DNA of 64,000 bases from Podospora pseudoanserina. Taxonomy: Eukaryota; Ascomycota; Sordariomycetes; Sordariales; Podosporaceae. The notes beneath the pieces are model-generated. The model did no database searches and was not told where the DNA came from. It saw only the letters and a program-made list of their open reading frames with translations. The translations under genes and the position numbers were made by a program. The stretch is from assembly GCF_035222485.1 (NCBI RefSeq), contig NC_085920.1, positions 4,216,001-4,280,000 on the forward strand, read 5' to 3'. Below, piece by piece: positions 20,102 through 31,994 of the stretch (position 1 is the first letter of the stretch; every line of letters begins with the position of its first letter).

Positions 20102-21938
20102 TTATTTCCTCCACCCAACATTCCAGATAACGTGGACAATGTCCCGGGCCGTATTTACCGTATCAATAACCCGGCCAATGAGGCCGGTTCCGCTCGATGA
20201 TTCCGAATCTCCTTCTTCGTAAGGCATAAACATCCCCGACGATGTTCGTCGCATCCCCACTGGTTCTGCCGAAAGACTGGACGTCGAGGTTGACCGACGC
20301 AATCCAGAGCCGCCTTCACCAAAGCTGCCCCCGAGACTAGAGCTGGTGCTGGCGCTGACGCTCTTGCTGCTAAACCGGACGGGCTCGTCATCGTCATCGT
20401 CACTGACGTCGTCGTCGTCGTCGTCGTCGCTCGCAAAAAAGAGTTTGCCGGACTTCTTGGATGGCCGCAATGTCTCCTGAGAGGAAGATGGGGATACCGG
20501 CGAGTTCTTGTAAATTCCCGTGCTGTGCTTCATGGCCGTCTCCGTCGGCTCCGGCGTGTCGTCCCGGTATTTCAACGTGGTCGACGGCAGCATGGCGATT
20601 GTTTTGCTTTCCATGTTGCCAGCATGGCTCGCGGCCCTCCTCATGGTTGGTCTTCTCTTTTTGATGGCTGATCGCTTCATCATGATGGCACCGTCATCCG
20701 AGTCACTGTCATAGCGGACAGGCTCGTCGTCCTCGTCGTCGTCACCCTTGATCTCAACCGCAATGCACTGCTCCACTTGCTCGTTGAAATGGATGTGCTT
20801 CTTCTCGTTGAATGGAGATGTGATGCCGGATGATCTTGTGGAAGGGAACAGGCTGGTACCGTCATGGCTGACGCCTCGCGAAGAGAATGGGAAGCCGACA
20901 AAGTCAGTGGTGGCACGCTCGAGTCCTGGTCGTTGACCACCTCGCTTCAGCCCACCCTTCTGCTGCGCCTGCACTGCCGCCGCTGCTTGCTTAACCAGCG
21001 ATGACGTTGACAGGGACCTCTGAAGCATGATTTCTGACATGGTCCTCTTCTTCAAAATGGTCTTCTTCTTCTCTTGAGGGGTCGATTTTGATAACCGCGA
21101 GCTCGAGTTTTTCAATCTCGGGTTTGACATGGATGCACCAGACTGTAATGGGCCATAAAGCCACGTTACATCGCAGTCTTTGAGCCTGTTGTGTGTTAGG
21201 GATTCAGTAGCAAAAACACCCCCATGTCAATTGTACGCACCAGTTAAGCGTCTCAGGCGAGACTGTGCTCAGCTTGTTTTTCGCCTTCATCCATGTTCGC
21301 CAGGAAGCATTTTCTAACCGCGCAGAGTCGCTGTAATCGCCTCTTCTTGAGACGATCAGCTTCCACGACGACCAGATATCCTCCTCACGCCAGTTATGCG
21401 AGAGGTAGTCCACATGTCGAGAAGGCCGGACCTTTAGTGAGATGTCATCCTCGGCTCTCTCTGATATGTCGGGTGTCCCCGGCCGTGAGGTGGCTGCCGA
21501 GTTCTCATCGTCATTTGGTGACGAAGTGTATGAGTAACCCGCCTGAGGACTTGGTGCAGGCTCAGACACCTCAATACGGCCGAAGTAGCCACCCCTCTCT
21601 TCGTACTGCGGAAAAATGATGTCGTCCTCCGAGGTTACCGACTCGGCGTTCCTGACTTCCTCACAACCTGACACCAGGGAGAATTTTGCCCCAGACTTTG
21701 TTGACCGCAGCTGGTCTGATGAGTCAATGCGAATAATGCGCGGCGAGGATGGCGTGGAAGACACGCTCGAGCTTGAATAGCTTCTTGTTGACTCTGGGTA
21801 AAGATCTGCTAGCCGCGAAGTGGAGGATGAGGTATGGAACCCCGAGTTTTTTGTGACGAATTTTGGTTGCGAGTGAGAGCGGCGCAACGTTGAAGCAGAG
21901 AAATAGTTATTCTCTTCGGATGAAATAACCACGGCCAT
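20102..21938 (-). CDS. REG1: REG1/HEX2-type regulatory subunit of protein phosphatase 1
   Basis: Exon 1 21938-21241, intron 21240-21186 (55 nt, phase 2), exon 2 21185-20102; 593 aa. The splice rebuilds SPETLNW-LKDCDVTWLYGPLQ, which continues the conserved block. The fungal DUF1752-type motif (HNWREEDIWSSW, about residues 180-191, then LENASWRTWMK) is clear. KHIHFNEQVEQCIAVE at about residues 357-372 matches the Reg1 segment that docks the PP1 catalytic subunit through an RVxF-like HIHF core. In yeast, Reg1-Glc7 dephosphorylates Snf1 under high glucose; the same role in carbon-catabolite signalling is inferred here. The remainder is Ser-rich and acidic (Asp tracts), probably disordered. The start at 21938 (MAVVISSEEN) is preferred over an ATG 16 codons upstream. 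Confidence 0.9.
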
Positions 21939-24803
21939 GTTGAAAGCCTGAACCCTGATAATCAATGGAGCGCCGTCCAAAGTCACCTTCTATCCTTCAA
22001 CAAGCAACCCAGAGGTCCTCTCATGGAGCAATTTAAAGTCGAAACCGTCTGGGCCGCGGCAGAAGATGACGCGATGTGAGGAAGGGCGAGAGACAATGCC
22101 CTCGACTTCTTTCTGCTGTGGTGTGAGCGGGAAAGCGTCCCGGTGGCTGATAGGGCTTCCGAGAACAAAGACGGCGGCCGGGTTGAAGGCTGCGCGGTTC
22201 CTTGACGTCGGGACAGGTCCTGTTCGGCGAAACGAGACGGCGCTTTTCTCGGTAAGCTGCAGAAATCACGATTAGACGGGTCCCAACAACGGAAATTTTG
22301 CTTGAAGATCGTGGTGTGAGGTGTGGCTTGAGCGAAAGCGGAATTCTGAAATCACTTCGTATGGTGTACCCGAGGTGAAGGGAGAAAATGGGGCTGGAGG
22401 TTTGGAGGAGCGAGAAGGTGTACGGATAAGTCACCGGCTCTTCGAGGTCTGGGCACCTTGGGCAGACTGAGCGGAAGTGGGTTTTGCAATATCGACCAGC
22501 CAGCTCCTACCCTGACCCCCCTGCCGGGTGTGCCGTCAAAACGTGGGATGCGTGACCCGAAGAGGGGGGGATTTGATGCTCAAACGGGGGTGTGGGGATT
22601 GAGGGTTCGGTTTGGCAATCATGGGGGTTCCACAAGGCTTTTGCCCTCGCTCTCCCCATTATCAAGCCAAAAAAAGGTGAGCGTGAGCTTGAGAGAGCGT
22701 GAGCAGGTAAGGTGAGGGATTGGAATTCGGCGATGCACTTGTACCCCATCGTCATGTGCCCCCCCACCCGTTTTTTTTCAATGGGATGTGCAGGCGCACA
22801 GGCAGCCAGCAAACCAGCAACCATCGAATGCCTTCTTCATTCGTCCCAGCTTTTATTGCCCAGCCCAGGGGAGTGGAGGGGACGAAAGCGGTAGGTAAGG
22901 TATGTTACCTTGGAGTAAGAGAGGCAAACAGGCCGTAGAATGGCAATTGGAAACACTGAAATGAAAACTGGTCACGTACCCTTTCTAGTTTTATGGACTA
23001 CCGGTAGTTGGCTGGGGATGTGATGGATTTTATTTTGTTTCGTGGTTGACCCCCCGCGTCCCTCGTTCCTGGGGAATTGCGTAGGGCAGTTCGTTGTTGG
23101 GTTTGGAGTCTAGGAGGTGAAGCAAGGGATGGAGAGGCGTTCGTCGCAACAATCGATGCCGTCGTGATGGGGAGAAGAGGGCGATTGTCAAAGTCGGAGG
23201 GCCATGGTGGTCATTGCCGTCGAAAAGGTCTCGAGTCTGTCTGTTGTCGAGGGGGACAAGACAATGGATTTTCTCTGCAGACGTCCAGGGGCTGGTGGAC
23301 GGGATGGGGAAAAAACAAGGTGGTAAAAATGCAAGTTGGGGTTCTGTGCGACGATGCCCGCCGAGAATTTGGAGCTGGACAACTGGAGGCGGTCTGGGGG
23401 GGGGGTGCCCGGTGGGCATTGACTTGACTGCACAGTGCAGGCGTTGCAGGTCACCAGGGAACCAAACCAAGGGTGGGCGTGGGAGGAAGGACGGACGCGG
23501 GAGAGGCGGGCAGACGGGGGGCAGACGAATCGCTGGGCTGGAATGGGCGACCAGGGTTGCGCTTGTGACCTCGTCTGGCGCCTCTCCTTGGTTGGTGACG
23601 GTTCCTGTTAGTCAAGCCGTTCAGTCTTTTGAATTGGCAATGGCACTCGAAGGCAGGATGGTTCAAATGGCAGCCGAACAGTCTCTTTGAATAGTACCGG
23701 GTCCTCCGGCAACTCAGCAAATAATAATCTCGAGACTCTGCGACTCCCGTCTCTTCCTTTCCACTGATCCATGATCTACCTTTTACAGACAGTGGTTGCC
23801 CTGTGCCCTGTGGTGACTGGCTGTGGACAGTGGACACTCCCAGGCTCGCCAGGCTGAGTTGAACACGGGGAAATGGAGAGAGTGGCCCATGGATCGACCG
23901 GAAAGTCTGATTCAGGTCCCTCTCCTGCAGGCGGCGCCGTGAGAGGTACCTTTGCACTACAACTCGGCGTCCCGTGCACCGGTCGCTTTCACCAGCACCA
24001 GCAGTCCAGAACACTGATGCTGTCAGAATCCCTCCCCACTCGGGGCTGTCCCATTGCGTTATCATTCCCAAAAAGTTTGGTGCTGAGCATGCTGAACAAG
24101 ACGCCATCTTGTCTTCGTGTCTTCCAAGTCCTGTGCTCCACCGCAGCCTTCGCCTCTCACGCGGGGTCGTCTCTGGGCGTTCTTCTGCTCTCCACTGACA
24201 AGGCCGGCCGGAGCCTTCGATCTTCGAGAGTTACCCCGTGGCAGCGCCCTTTGTTTGTCGGCGAGGCGAATTCATCTTCATCGATCAACAAAAAGGGCAG
24301 TTCGGATCGGCAACTGGCTCGCTATGCTCCTCTGTTCCGGAACATCCTCGATTCAGCGGCTCCTCCGGCTTCTCCCGCGTTTCTGCAAACAGCGTCAAAG
24401 CCACCCCGAGTAAGGAGAGAGCTTTCCAATGCATGGGGTGGGACTTGGCTCTGCTTCCATTGTTTCGACCTCAAGCTTCCAGACACTCAGCAGGCTGGCT
24501 AGCTCGGTGGTGCTGGAAAGTGGGACCTCATCAGTCAAGCCGAGGCGAGTGCGACGGCCTCATCCATTCAAACCAGTGCACAATCTCTGGCACAGACTGT
24601 CAATGCGTGGAAGTGTCCATTCCCGAGATCAGCAGTTGGGACGTTTGATGAAAGGCCCAAAGTCGAGCGGCTTTGGTATCAACCATCACACCGTGGTATT
24701 GTTTCAACCTGTTTCTGCTCTACATCGGAGATCTCTTTAAAATAGCCCATCTCACCAGCGGACATTACCGCACATATCTCTGCAACACTAGTCTGTCCCT
24801 GCC

Positions 24804-24822
24804 AAAAAAAAAAAAAAAAAAA
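24804..24822. repeat. A19 homopolymer
   Basis: Uninterrupted run of 19 A on the plus strand in otherwise mixed non-coding sequence. It could be a simple repeat or the tail of an old retroposed copy; the upstream 500 bp shows no recognisable source gene. Confidence 0.9.
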
Positions 24823-26710
24823 GGCTCTTCACTCCAATCCAAACAAGGACCAGCAGCCGCGTCAGGTTCTTCAAAGCGTCGACAGCAAATCCCGCCCTAG
24901 GGGAAAGCCGGAACGGATGGAGAAGTATGAACAGGTTTCAGTTATTCCTACATCATCACGCTTCGTCCAAGCTGCAGGAGTTCTTGAGATGCAAGATAGC
25001 AGCAATGCAGGGACTTTGGACATGAACTCCGGATGGTTTGGCAGATACGAGTGTTTTTAACTTTGACTGAAGAAACGGGACTCAGACAAGTACCTTATTC
25101 TCGTGGTCCTCAACGGTCACCTCAAGATATTCTTAGATTTATCCGTCACCGTTATGGTAGTTTCAACAAAACATCAACTTGCAAACTCAATTCAAGTCTG
25201 CATGCATAGTCCCAGATTAGCTGCTGATGCCCTCCAATAGAGTCCTATCATCTGGCAACGTTCATGTGGCCATTGGACACAACAACCCACCGATCCGGAA
25301 CCATCTTCCCGGCGCGCCCTCGAGAGCTCCAGCAGCAATGTCACCTGCAGCCTGCCGTCGACAGCTATTGTTGGCTGCCGACGCTGCAACTATCTTCACG
25401 ATCCGGGCTTGGCAGTCCACATCGGAAGCTGTCTCGTTGCTATCTCGCATCTTGCCAAGCATGCCGCCGACAATTTCCTTACATGGCGGGCTGAGGCGTA
25501 TCCGGAGATATGTCCGGGGGTTCTGGCGGGGAGCACCGGGCCTTCCCGGGGGTTCTTGCTTTGCAGGTCGGCATGAGGTGCTATGGAATGGCAATTGCTC
25601 GCTGAATACACGGTTGAATACACAGTTCTAGACCTTTTGAAGGATATCTCGGCATTGCACGTTGGAAGCGGGTCAAGCAGACGTCGTGTGTAAGTGGATG
25701 TTTAATCAACAAGCATTTTCCTTTGACCTCTTTACATTCCACCCAGGAACTGATCATGAGTTAAGTTTATGCTTCCCCATTCAGTAAGTAGCCTTCAACC
25801 CAGACGACCGAGAGTAACCATTGACTTCCGCATCCCACAATATCTTAAACCCGTCTATCCCTATCTCTCCATCTCACCTTCCCTCTCGTGACGAGCTGCA
25901 TATCTAGAAGAAATCCGGGTATCCCACGCTACATACATACCTAGTTCGCACTATACAATACGACCGGTTAAATCGGTGGCGTTTCCTGTCGTGTCCCAGT
26001 TCTTTGCTCCCCTTCTCTCGCATCTTTCACACCGTTGTTGCAGCTGCAAGAACAGGGCATGGCAGTGTAGCTATGACAGCTTGCTTATCTCCCCGCCCCC
26101 GCCCTTCGGGAAGCTCGTTGATAAGACGAACAACAACGACACCAGAGACCGGTGAACTAGGAATTGGGAAATTCTCTTATCCTTTTTACGACTAGAATGG
26201 TCCGGAACCGGATGTGGTTGAGGAAGATGCAACTGGGAGTTGGGGAGGGAGGTAGGGAGGGGTGTTGGCATTCTTGGTGACTTCGTCATCTCTCGACCAG
26301 GTTATGTCATCTTTTTTTTCCATATGAGGGGGGAACAATTGGGATGATTTATACACACACACGCCATAAGAATCTAGAATTCCATAAACCTCCTCTAAAC
26401 AAAGAGATATGCTGCGGGGGCAGTTCTTGACCGAGTCGACAGCCACGTCTCTTCGGACCGAAATGTTTTAAATGCCGGTTTAACGTGGGGGGGATGGAGG
26501 ATGGGGACGGGAAGGGTAACTAACCCCTCCTCTTGGGAGCTCATGGGAGCTGTTTCGTGTCACCACCACCCAACTTTGAAGCTTTTGCTCGCCGAGGGGC
26601 TTGGGCGAGGTAGGTCGTAGCTTTAGAAGTTCCAATATGCGGGAGAGGGATGGATTGCGTAGCGTAGCAGTACAGCCGGTCTGTAACATCCCTGGTGTGC
26701 AGGTGTGTAG

Positions 26711-26735
26711 GTGTGTGTGTGTGTGTGTGTGTGTG
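26711..26735. repeat. (GT)n microsatellite
   Basis: About twelve perfect GT units in non-coding sequence. Confidence 0.95.
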
Positions 26736-27468
26736 CCCTCATCCGACGAAACTTTGACATAGGTAACAACACACACAATGGGATGGGAGGACGGATCGGA
26801 CGATGTGCTGCCACCACCTCACCCCTGGGATTTTGGCAGCCCCATCCCCACTTTCGTTTAAGCAAGAGTTGGGGTCTTAATCCGATGTCATCCATGGCGT
26901 GCCGTCATTTATAAGAAAAACACACACAACGAGAGAAGATTTCCCGGTGGGAACTTTGTCCAGAGGTTTGGTTGATGTGAGCTGTTATATGTGCGTTGTA
27001 TGGCGTGAGTTACATCGGGTGGGCCTCCCGTGCAGCCGGGGTGGTTTGTGTGTGTGGTAGGGTGTGTGATGTGATCTTTGCCTGCCGGGCAAAGAGAGAT
27101 GGGATGGGGATACACTGGGGGTGTGGGGGTTGTTTTTTTGGAGGGAGGTGTTGATAAATTGGTTGTTGTTGTGAGATGCATATCCTTTGGTTTGATCTCA
27201 CCCTGTCAATTCGCGAGTTTGGGGATGCCACTGATGGTAATGAGCACGTAAATGTCGCGATTATTCGGTTTGATATCATGATCACATATTCGAGCCCTGG
27301 CCTGGACGGTATCATGATGCCAGATGAACATGAGCATGATGTGAAAGTAGCCGAAATCTTAGTTGTAGACTTTTCCCCTGCAGCCCGCCCTATGTGCCCC
27401 TGAACACCATGCTTCCCTCCTATGTTGCCAATGCCCGAATGAACCCATCATAGTCATGAACAGCCAAC

Positions 27469-29260
27469 CTAGTCCCTCGCCGCAAAAGCAACGGCAGCCG
27501 GAAGACGGAATGTAGCGCAGTACATGCTCTTGGCCGGCGCAACGTCTCTCACATTGTGAACAGCAACCTCGCCTTCCCCATTAAGATTGTAGTCAATGTT
27601 ACCCGGCTTCATGGGGAAACCAAGATACTTGGTAAGCCTTTCGCAGATATCAATCAACGGTCTCTCGTCGTCGGCCTTGAGCGCGAAGCAGTGGACGTGA
27701 ACAAGAGGCAGAGGAGTCTTCGTGGTGGGTGCGAAGAGGTTTTCTTGCAATTGATAGATTCCCTTGAACGAGCCGACAAACTCGATTGCCGAGGCTGGCA
27801 GGTTCATGACGAAGTGCGAGATGGTGGGAGGGAGAGGATACGTTTCTGTGATTAAGGGCTTTAGCGGCTCCGGTACAAAACCGGGCGTGGTGGGCTTATC
27901 CGTCTTCTTGGACTTTGATCTCGGTCCAGGTTTTGTGATGACGACCTTTTCACCCTTGAGGGATGCCGCTAGAATTTCATCCGTCGCTTGACGGATGAAG
28001 CCGAGGCCATCCTCGCAGAAGGGACGAACAAAATCCTGGACCTTGTTCTTCTGGATGTTGGCCTTGAGACACTTGTAACTTTCGGGGTTCTTGTCGTTGG
28101 CCCAGACAAACACACGTTTTTTGCCGGCTGGGAGGGCAAAGGGGCCGATGCCTGCCATCACGTCGCATACCACCTCTCCTGGCTTGAAGAAGCTGATGAT
28201 GCGGGTGTGTTCGTACTCGAGCTTGCTGTTCCAGTACACCTTGGAATAGTCGAAGTTGAAACTGCAGTTGTTTTCAGTGCAGGAGACGTTGAGGTCATCT
28301 TCGCCAGCCAAAACTTCGTACTGGAAGGTGCGGAACTCGGACTCGGCTCCGACGTTGTCGACTTTGTTGATGACAGTCTTGATGCTGGGGTTCTTGTCAA
28401 GGATTATTTCTGCTACTACCTTTTTGTAGGGAAGGTAGCTATCTCGGAGGTTCAGGTGAGCAACGTGGCCTGCTACGTTGAAACCAGATGGAATCTCATC
28501 ATGAAGTTCAGGGGGGAGGACCGACTCCATGGTGTCGCCTAATTTGATGCAGATGTGTGAGATTGCCATTCTAACAATGTATACAGTATCATGTGTCTCT
28601 TACGTGCGGTCCAGTAGTCATATTCGAGTGTGAGCTCATAAGGAATGACTGTCAACTCCTCTTTCTGAATTCCTTCTTGAATAACAGGACCCCATGTCGT
28701 CGGTTCTAAAATGGCGAGCAGTGGTTAGCATATGTAGCCTTAAAACAGCATTGATTTTGACACTATTTACCTTCAGCCTTCACACTTGGGTTGAGTAAGA
28801 TACATTTGCGACCTTGCGCACCGAGCTCCTTATCTGGGTGAGACACAATGGGAGATATCCTGTCGACCTTGAGCATCTCCTGGCTTGTTTGAAGGGCCTT
28901 TCTGTAATGCGCAATGACCTTGGGGCTTTGTATGGCGGCGGCAGCCAAGTCCACCTTCTTGCTGAACAAGGCGCGGTTCAGCGCTGCACCGGCGCCTAAA
29001 CGAACAACGGGTGGACGAAGAAAACTCATCTCCACGTTTTCTTGTTGTCCTTTCACAGCGTCAACGCTTGGTGTGGTTCTGCTTTGGGCTTCCATTCTCT
29101 CAGAAAGTTAACAAGTAATTGTAATGAGAAGAAGAAACCGAGCCTCAATTTACCTTCCAAAAGTTGAGTGAGCGAACGGTGCCTCCTTCATGTGAGCGTA
29201 GATCTTGGGCACAAGGCTGAGTGACTCGGAGGGGTGAAATTTTGAGGGGGTCCACAGCAT
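27469..29260 (-). CDS. TRM5: tRNA (guanine37-N1)-methyltransferase Trm5
   Basis: Four-exon model: 29260-29154, 29096-28771, 28705-28604, 28538-27469; introns of 57, 65 and 65 nt; 534 aa. Trm5 makes m1G37 in tRNAs from S-adenosylmethionine and prevents frameshifting. Visible family blocks are FLRPPVVRLGAGAALNRALF, YDYWTARDTMESVLPPEL (rebuilt exactly by the third splice), the SAM site CDVMAGIGPFALPAGKK, NDKNPESYKCL and the catalytic NLPASAIEF. Exon 1 adds an N-terminal extension (MLWTPSKFHPSESL..., ending STFGR) that could direct mitochondrial import; a start at 29095 would give a form without it. An insert of about 30 Lys/Pro-rich residues precedes the NLP motif. The core call is firm; exon 1 is inferred. 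Confidence 0.88.
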
Positions 29261-29618
29261 TTTTCCAAATAACCAATCATATGAGACATATCACGCCACT
29301 GTAATTGAGACCTTCAGCCTTGCCTGCTGGTGATGTCACTTCAGCCTCTTAGAGAACGGACGCGACAGTTCGGGCCTTTTTAGTGCGCGTTTGCTTTTTC
29401 TGCCTGGAGATGCTGAACAAGTTCATCCCCGTCTGCTAAATAGAACGCCATTCGTGTCGCGATTTGGGACGGAAACCCTCCGAAGTCACATGCCGCTGCT
29501 TCCACTCTGGAAGCCGTTGACATGGTCGTTCGGTAAAGTCGTTGAAATAAGAGCACTTTTCAGGCTGAAAACCTGGGGAAACTGTCGGAGAGATATCCCG
29601 ACTTCCTCCTTTAACAAT
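29261..29618. promoter_or_regulatory. Shared divergent promoter region of TRM5 and the AlkB gene
   Basis: The two start codons lie 358 bp apart and point away from each other. A CCAAT box is present at 29273-29277, close to the TRM5 start. If the inner TRM5 start at 29095 is used instead, the shared region is longer. Confidence 0.5.
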
Positions 29619-30718
29619 ATGGCACAGAAAAGGACCATTCACTCATTCTTCACTCCGGATCCAAAGAAACAGCGAATCGCAACGATTGCTGACGAAGATG
29701 AGGTGAGGTTGGCTTTCTTTCAGTGATGCGAAACTCCAGACTAACATTGAGATAGACACCCACTTACTCCTCACACAACACATACCCCTTTCCTATCAGG
29801 GACCTCTCGAAGTCCATCACTAAAGAGCTCACCTCCCTTCCAGCCAGATCAGGAAGGCCCATAAACGACCAACCAGAGCTAGACCTCATCTGCTTTGAGC
29901 CATTCATCCCCTCCTACCTCGCCAAAGACCTCTTCCGCTTCCTCCGCTCTGAACTCCCTTTCTACAGAGTAGAGTACTCCATCAAAAGATTCGGTGTTGA
30001 GACTCAAATCCGCACCCCAAGGTACACCACCGTCTTCGGACTCGACCACACCTCCCTCTTTGACGACGACAACCCCAGCATCATCCTCGACGCCAGAACC
30101 CACACCCGAATCAACATAGGTGAAGCCTACCCACGGTACTCGCCCCGTCCAATACCACAATGTCTCGACGCTCTCTGCAAATCAACCGAAGCGGCCACCA
30201 ACTGCAAGTTCAACTTTTGCCTGGTGAACTACTATGCCACAGGATCAGACAGCATATCCTTCCACAGCGATGACGAGCGGTTTCTCGGTCCAGAACCAGC
30301 TATCGCCTCCTTCAGCCTAGGAGCAGCAAGGGATTTTCTCATGAAACATAAACCTGTCCCACTACCCCCAGACGGCCAAACAACAGTATTCAAGCAGCTC
30401 AAGTTACCCCTCGCGAGCGGCGACATGATTCTCATGAAGGGCAAAACCCAATCTAACTGGCTGCACTCTATCCCGAAAAGAGCTGGCAAAAGCAGCCAGT
30501 ATGGTGATGGAAGGATCAACATCACCTTTCGGAGAGCCATGGTGAAAGGAGGGACTGATAATTACTATAACTACAATGTCGGCAAGGGTCCCGTTTTCAG
30601 ATGGGATGACACAGCCAGGGAAATGAAGGAGTGGAAGCCAGCCCCCAAAGCCAGCCCGGAACGTAAACCGATCACATATCCCAAACCAGAGAAGGATGAG
30701 CCAGAAAAAGCCGACTGA
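29619..30718 (+). CDS. AlkB-type Fe(II)/2-oxoglutarate dioxygenase (ALKBH2/3-like DNA/RNA dealkylase)
   Basis: Exon 1 29619-29702 (28 codons), intron 29703-29755 (53 nt, GTGAGG donor, CTAAC branch site, phase 0), exon 2 29756-30718; 348 aa. Iron ligands are His198 and Asp200 (HSDDE) and His265 (WLHSIPK); the 2-oxoglutarate-binding signature is Arg281...Arg287 (RINITFR). ALKBH2/3 relatives oxidatively remove 1-methyladenine and 3-methylcytosine from nucleic acids. YRVEYSIKRFGVETQIRTPR matches the nucleotide-recognition lid region of that subfamily. The short first exon carries KRTIHSFFTP, which resembles a PCNA-binding PIP box. The C-terminus is Lys/Pro-rich. The start is fixed by the first ATG before that motif. 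The gene converges on NUS1 with 199 bp between stops. Confidence 0.92.
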
Positions 30719-30917
30719 TTTTGAATTTTCCCAAAAGTCTATTCACAGTATCTAACATGCTCTTCGCTGGCAGAATGAAAATGACGAGACAGAAACAATG
30801 AAAAAAGAAACAAAACAAGAGAAAACCGCCGCCCTGTCGCCCAATATCGTCCTCGTATGACCCTGTCCTCTATATCAAAACCCAGACAGAAAGAAGAAAG
30901 GAAGAGCAATATCCGCC

Positions 30918-31994
30918 CTACCTCCCCATTCTCATCTGCGCCTTGGCAAACTTGCACAACGCCCGATAGAAAACCTGGTACCCCACCCCTTGGTTATCCG
31001 GCACATGGAAAATCTCCGTCAACCGAATCTGCCACGGTGGGTAACCGGCAAGCTCAACAAAGGGATTGAACAACACAAGCAGGTCAGGCTCCTCCATGAC
31101 ACTCTCGCTCAGCTCGGCGTCTACTAGCTCGGTGGTGATGTCGACGGGCTGGAGTTTTTTACGCTGGGACATCTCGGCAAGGGTCTTGGTCAGGTCAACA
31201 ATGGAGTCTCTGCCATCTTCGGCAGAGATGAGAAGAATATTAATGTTCTTGCGGTTCTCATTGTTGGGGCTGTTGCTGAGGGACAGGAGACCGGATTGGA
31301 CTGGCGGGATGTGAGGGGCACCGAGCGAGACGGAGGGGAAGGAGGGGCCGAAGTAGGTTTGGAGACGCTGGGAGATGGTCTGGTGGGTTTCCTTGACGTA
31401 ACCTTTGAGGATGCCAGTTTTCTCGTAGATGGAGAGCTGAGTGATGCCCGCGCTAGCGCACCAGGCGGCAATGTCGGCTGCTTCGTTGACGAGCTTTTCG
31501 AGGCCGGCTCCGCTGCGCCCTTGATCCTCGAGGGTCAGGATGACGCTGAGGTGTTTGGGAAGGCGACTGAGGTCTTTGATATCACGCTGTATTAACTCGG
31601 GGGAGTGGTGGTGGTGGTGATAGACGGTGTAGAAGCGGTTGCCAATGGCATGGTAAGCCTGGCGGAGGCGGATGTGGATGGAGAAGTAGAGGTGGATGAG
31701 GGCGTAGATGAAGATGTGGAAGTGGCGGCGAAGGAAACGGCGCAGACCCAGCTTGCCTTTTCGTTCTTCTCGTGAGACTTGGGAAAGGGAGGCTCTTCGG
31801 GTGCGGTCGAGTGGTGGTGGGGGTGAGGGGAGATATGGCTGTTTGATGCTTAACGTCAGCGTTGGTCGGATCACATGCTTTTGGTTTGGGGCGCGTACCT
31901 TGAGAAGGTTGACCTTTTCCTCGGGCGTCAGAAGCCTGTGACTGAACTTCTCATCCTTACGATACCGTTGCAGGTCTTTGGCGCTGAAGGGCAT
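30918..31994 (-). CDS. NUS1: Dehydrodolichyl diphosphate synthase complex subunit Nus1
   Basis: Exon 1 31994-31899 (32 codons), intron 31898-31839 (exactly 60 nt, CTGAC branch site, no stop codon), exon 2 31838-30918; 338 aa spliced or 358 aa if unspliced. Nus1 is the non-catalytic partner of Rer2/Srt1 cis-prenyltransferases, which make the dolichol precursor at the ER. Visible marks are a hydrophobic anchor (HIFIYALIHLYFSIHI), LPKHLSVILTLED, a UPP-synthase-like fold lacking the catalytic Asp motif, IRLTEIF, and the C-terminal RxG motif (RMGR) that completes the partner active site. The start at 31994 (MPFSAKDLQRYRKDE) is chosen because upstream codons look like leader. Confidence 0.9.
   Translation of the reverse strand: MPFSAKDLQRYRKDEKFSHRLLTPEEKVNLLKVRAPNQKHVIRPTLTLSIKQPYLPSPPPPLDRTRRASLSQVSREERKGKLGLRRFLRRHFHIFIYALIHLYFSIHIRLRQAYHAIGNRFYTVYHHHHHSPELIQRDIKDLSRLPKHLSVILTLEDQGRSGAGLEKLVNEAADIAAWCASAGITQLSIYEKTGILKGYVKETHQTISQRLQTYFGPSFPSVSLGAPHIPPVQSGLLSLSNSPNNENRKNINILLISAEDGRDSIVDLTKTLAEMSQRKKLQPVDITTELVDAELSESVMEEPDLLVLFNPFVELAGYPPWQIRLTEIFHVPDNQGVGYQVFYRALCKFAKAQMRMGR

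Larger units (their letters stand above)
21939..27468. other. Gene-poor region of about 5.5 kb
   Basis: The longest gene-free stretch in the window. The left end is the REG1 promoter/leader. Inside are a run of 19 A (24804-24822) and a (GT)12 tract (26711-26735). Many overlapping open frames of 60-220 codons occur on both strands, but none shows a domain, biased codons or plausible splicing. Unannotated non-coding RNA cannot be excluded. Confidence 0.4.

Noticed and set aside
23451-24107. Minus-strand 218-codon frame in the 5.5 kb spacer
   Set aside because: No domain, no coding-like composition, and it overlaps equally long frames on the other strand.
27988-28542. Plus-strand 184-codon frame opposite TRM5
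   Set aside because: Shadow frame; the sense strand carries the SAM-binding and NLP motifs.
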